Source: an uncultured Eubacteriales bacterium
GTDB lineage: Bacteria > Bacillota > Clostridia > Tissierellales > Peptoniphilaceae
Reading direction: 5' to 3'
Length of the DNA: 6,654 bases
Assembly: GCA_900539725.1 (NCBI GenBank)
Contig: UQDI01000041.1
Location: 1 to 6,654, forward strand
In this document: positions 5,814-6,654 of the stretch, piece after piece
Layout: each line of letters begins with the position of its first letter
Position numbering within the stretch: the stretch's first letter is position 1
Position numbers and translations under genes: made by a program
Notes under the pieces: generated by a model
Databases searched by the model: none
Told to the model about the DNA's origin: nothing
Seen by the model: the letters and a program-made list of their open reading frames with translations, nothing else

Positions 5814-6572
5814 ATGAAGAACTATGCTCCACCATTTACAATGAATGAAACGATAGCTAAATTAGTAGATTCAATTGAAGCCGAATTAGATAGAGTAAAT
5901 ATAAAGCCGGGCAAAATTAATCCGAAGCTTAGAAAAGAAAATAGGATCAAGACCATACACTCATCGCTTGCGATTGAAGCGAACACTCTTTCGCTTGAGC
6001 AGGTGACAAGCATAATCGCTGGTAAGAGGGTCCTTGGCAATCCAAACGAGATTAGAGAAGTGAAAAACGCTTACGACGCTTATGAGCTAATGCTTGAGAT
6101 GAAGCCAGGCTCTATAGACGACCTTCTTCGAGCACACAGACTTATGATGCAAGGGCTTATTAAGGAGAATGGCAGGTTCAGGAGCGAAGGCGTTGGCATC
6201 TTTGATGGGGAGAGGCTTATACATATGGCGCCGCCAGCCGATCTCGTAGCTGAAGAAGTAAGTGATTTATTTAAGTGGTATGAGGACTCGGACCTTCATC
6301 CGCTTGTTAAAAGCAGCATCTTTCATTATGAGTTTGAGTTTATTCACCCGTTTCAAGATGGCAATGGCCGAATGGGAAGGCTTTGGCACACAGTTTTATT
6401 AGGCGCGTATAATGAAGTGTTTTACTGGCTTCCTGTTGAAGAACTGATACAGTCAAGACAGAAGGACTATTACGACGCTCTTGCTACTTCAGATAAAAAT
6501 GTTGATGCGGCGTACTTTGTAGAGCTAATTTTGGAATTGATATTGGAAGCGCTGGAACAGCTAGAAAAGTAA
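5814..6572 (+). CDS. Fic-domain protein (probable AMP transferase, class II)
   Basis: A 252-residue Fic protein of the family that usually transfers AMP from ATP to hydroxyl groups of target proteins. The catalytic motif HPFQDGNGRMGR is intact at 178-189, with His178 as base, Asp182 for the metal and Arg186 and Arg189 for phosphate contacts. An N-terminal helix carries SLAIEA (51-56), close to the inhibitory motif S/TxxxE/G-N with Glu55 as inhibitory residue. That makes it a self-inhibited class II type. The flap that docks the target is near 126-145 (GVGIFDGERLIHMAPP). The C-terminus after the Fic core is short, with no winged-helix domain. The ATG at 5814 follows AGAGGTGAT at a 5-base spacing; an upstream in-frame TTG at 5778 lies inside the dyad and is rejected. 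No separate antitoxin gene lies beside it. The target is unknown. Confidence 0.9.
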   Translation: MKNYAPPFTMNETIAKLVDSIEAELDRVNIKPGKINPKLRKENRIKTIHSSLAIEANTLSLEQVTSIIAGKRVLGNPNEIREVKNAYDAYELMLEMKPGSIDDLLRAHRLMMQGLIKENGRFRSEGVGIFDGERLIHMAPPADLVAEEVSDLFKWYEDSDLHPLVKSSIFHYEFEFIHPFQDGNGRMGRLWHTVLLGAYNEVFYWLPVEELIQSRQKDYYDALATSDKNVDAAYFVELILELILEALEQLEK

Positions 6573-6606
6573 ATATATTATATTTAGGCATGCTTTTTTT
6601 GATATG

Positions 6607-6646
6607 TACCCTCTTTACTGGACAAACCAGTAAGGAGGGTATTTTT
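6607..6646 (+). terminator. IS leader hairpin, terminator-like and hiding the transposase ribosome binding site
   Basis: TACCCTCTTTACTGG (6607-6621) pairs with CCAGTAAGGAGGGTA (6627-6641), with one G-U wobble, around the loop ACAAA. Five T residues follow. The right arm contains AAGGAGG, the ribosome binding site for the ATG at 6647. Transcripts entering from fic should fold, ending there or failing to load ribosomes. It may therefore also act as the fic terminator. Confidence 0.65.
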
Positions 6647-6654
6647 ATGCGATA
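6647..6654 (+). CDS. Start of transposase orfA, cut by the window edge
   Basis: An ATG comes 8 bases after AAGGAGG (6632-6638), 43 bases into the insertion sequence, the usual place for the first transposase frame. Only Met-Arg and two bases of a third codon (TA-) are present. The identity rests on position within the element, not on protein sequence. Confidence 0.45.

Larger units (their letters stand above)
6605..6654 (+). mobile_element. Left end of a second insertion sequence copy (probable IS3 family)
   Basis: TGTACCCTCTTTACTGGACA (6605-6624) is the inverted partner of the right end at 29-48, so the element starts at 6605 and continues beyond the window. It lies 32 bases after the fic stop codon, in the same orientation as the copy at the window start. 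The insertion point follows a T-run and GATA. The opposite end and any target duplication are outside the window. Confidence 0.65.

Noticed and set aside
6573..6604. Independent fic terminator at the GCATGC plus T-run
   Set aside because: GCATGC is only a 6-base palindrome and cannot form a useful stem; the IS hairpin just beyond is a far better candidate.
5778..6654. Fic toxin-antitoxin pair
   Set aside because: No small antitoxin frame adjoins fic, and the inhibitory motif is within the Fic protein itself, so it is a self-contained class II form.

Overview
This AT-rich window looks like chromosome from a low-GC Gram-positive anaerobe, probably a Clostridia/Tissierellia relative. The grounds are the codon use, the strong AGGAGG or GGGGG ribosome binding sites, the TATAAT promoters and the protein sequences. 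The genus is inferred, not shown.

The window is framed by two partial insertion sequences. Bases 1-48 are the right end of one copy, ending TGTCCAGTTTTTTGGGTACA. Bases 6605-6654 are the left end of another copy, starting TGTACCCTCTTTACTGGACA, followed by a ribosome binding site and the first codons of a likely transposase. The two ends agree in 15 of 20 positions as inverted termini and lie in the same orientation. About 6.56 kb of ordinary-looking genes therefore sits between two directly repeated IS copies of probable IS3-family type.

The genes between them run as follows. purC (SAICAR synthase, minus strand, TTG start) has a near-consensus promoter and diverges from a three-gene ABC exporter operon on the plus strand: one ATPase and two ABC-2 permeases, with a 1-bp gap and a 14-bp overlap. 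This layout is like the LnrLMN/drug-exporter class. The exporter promoter has an extended -10 and, upstream of it, three TTTAC(A/T) hexamers at an exact 11-bp period, which resembles an OmpR/PhoB-type response-regulator site. A hairpin terminator closes the operon. A second extended -10 promoter then serves a GNAT acetyltransferase and a tightly coupled 87-residue membrane protein of unknown function. A strong bidirectional hairpin separates these from a convergent short-chain dehydrogenase/reductase on the minus strand.

The dehydrogenase diverges from a Fic-domain protein (plus strand). Their 71-bp intergenic space holds a perfect 13+13-bp dyad that could be a shared operator. The fic gene runs into the left end of the second IS, whose first bases form a terminator-like hairpin that also hides the transposase ribosome binding site.

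I see no tRNA, rRNA, CRISPR array or riboswitch, and no convincing wholly new system. The most interesting signals are regulatory: the phased repeats, the divergent dyad and the IS leader hairpin.
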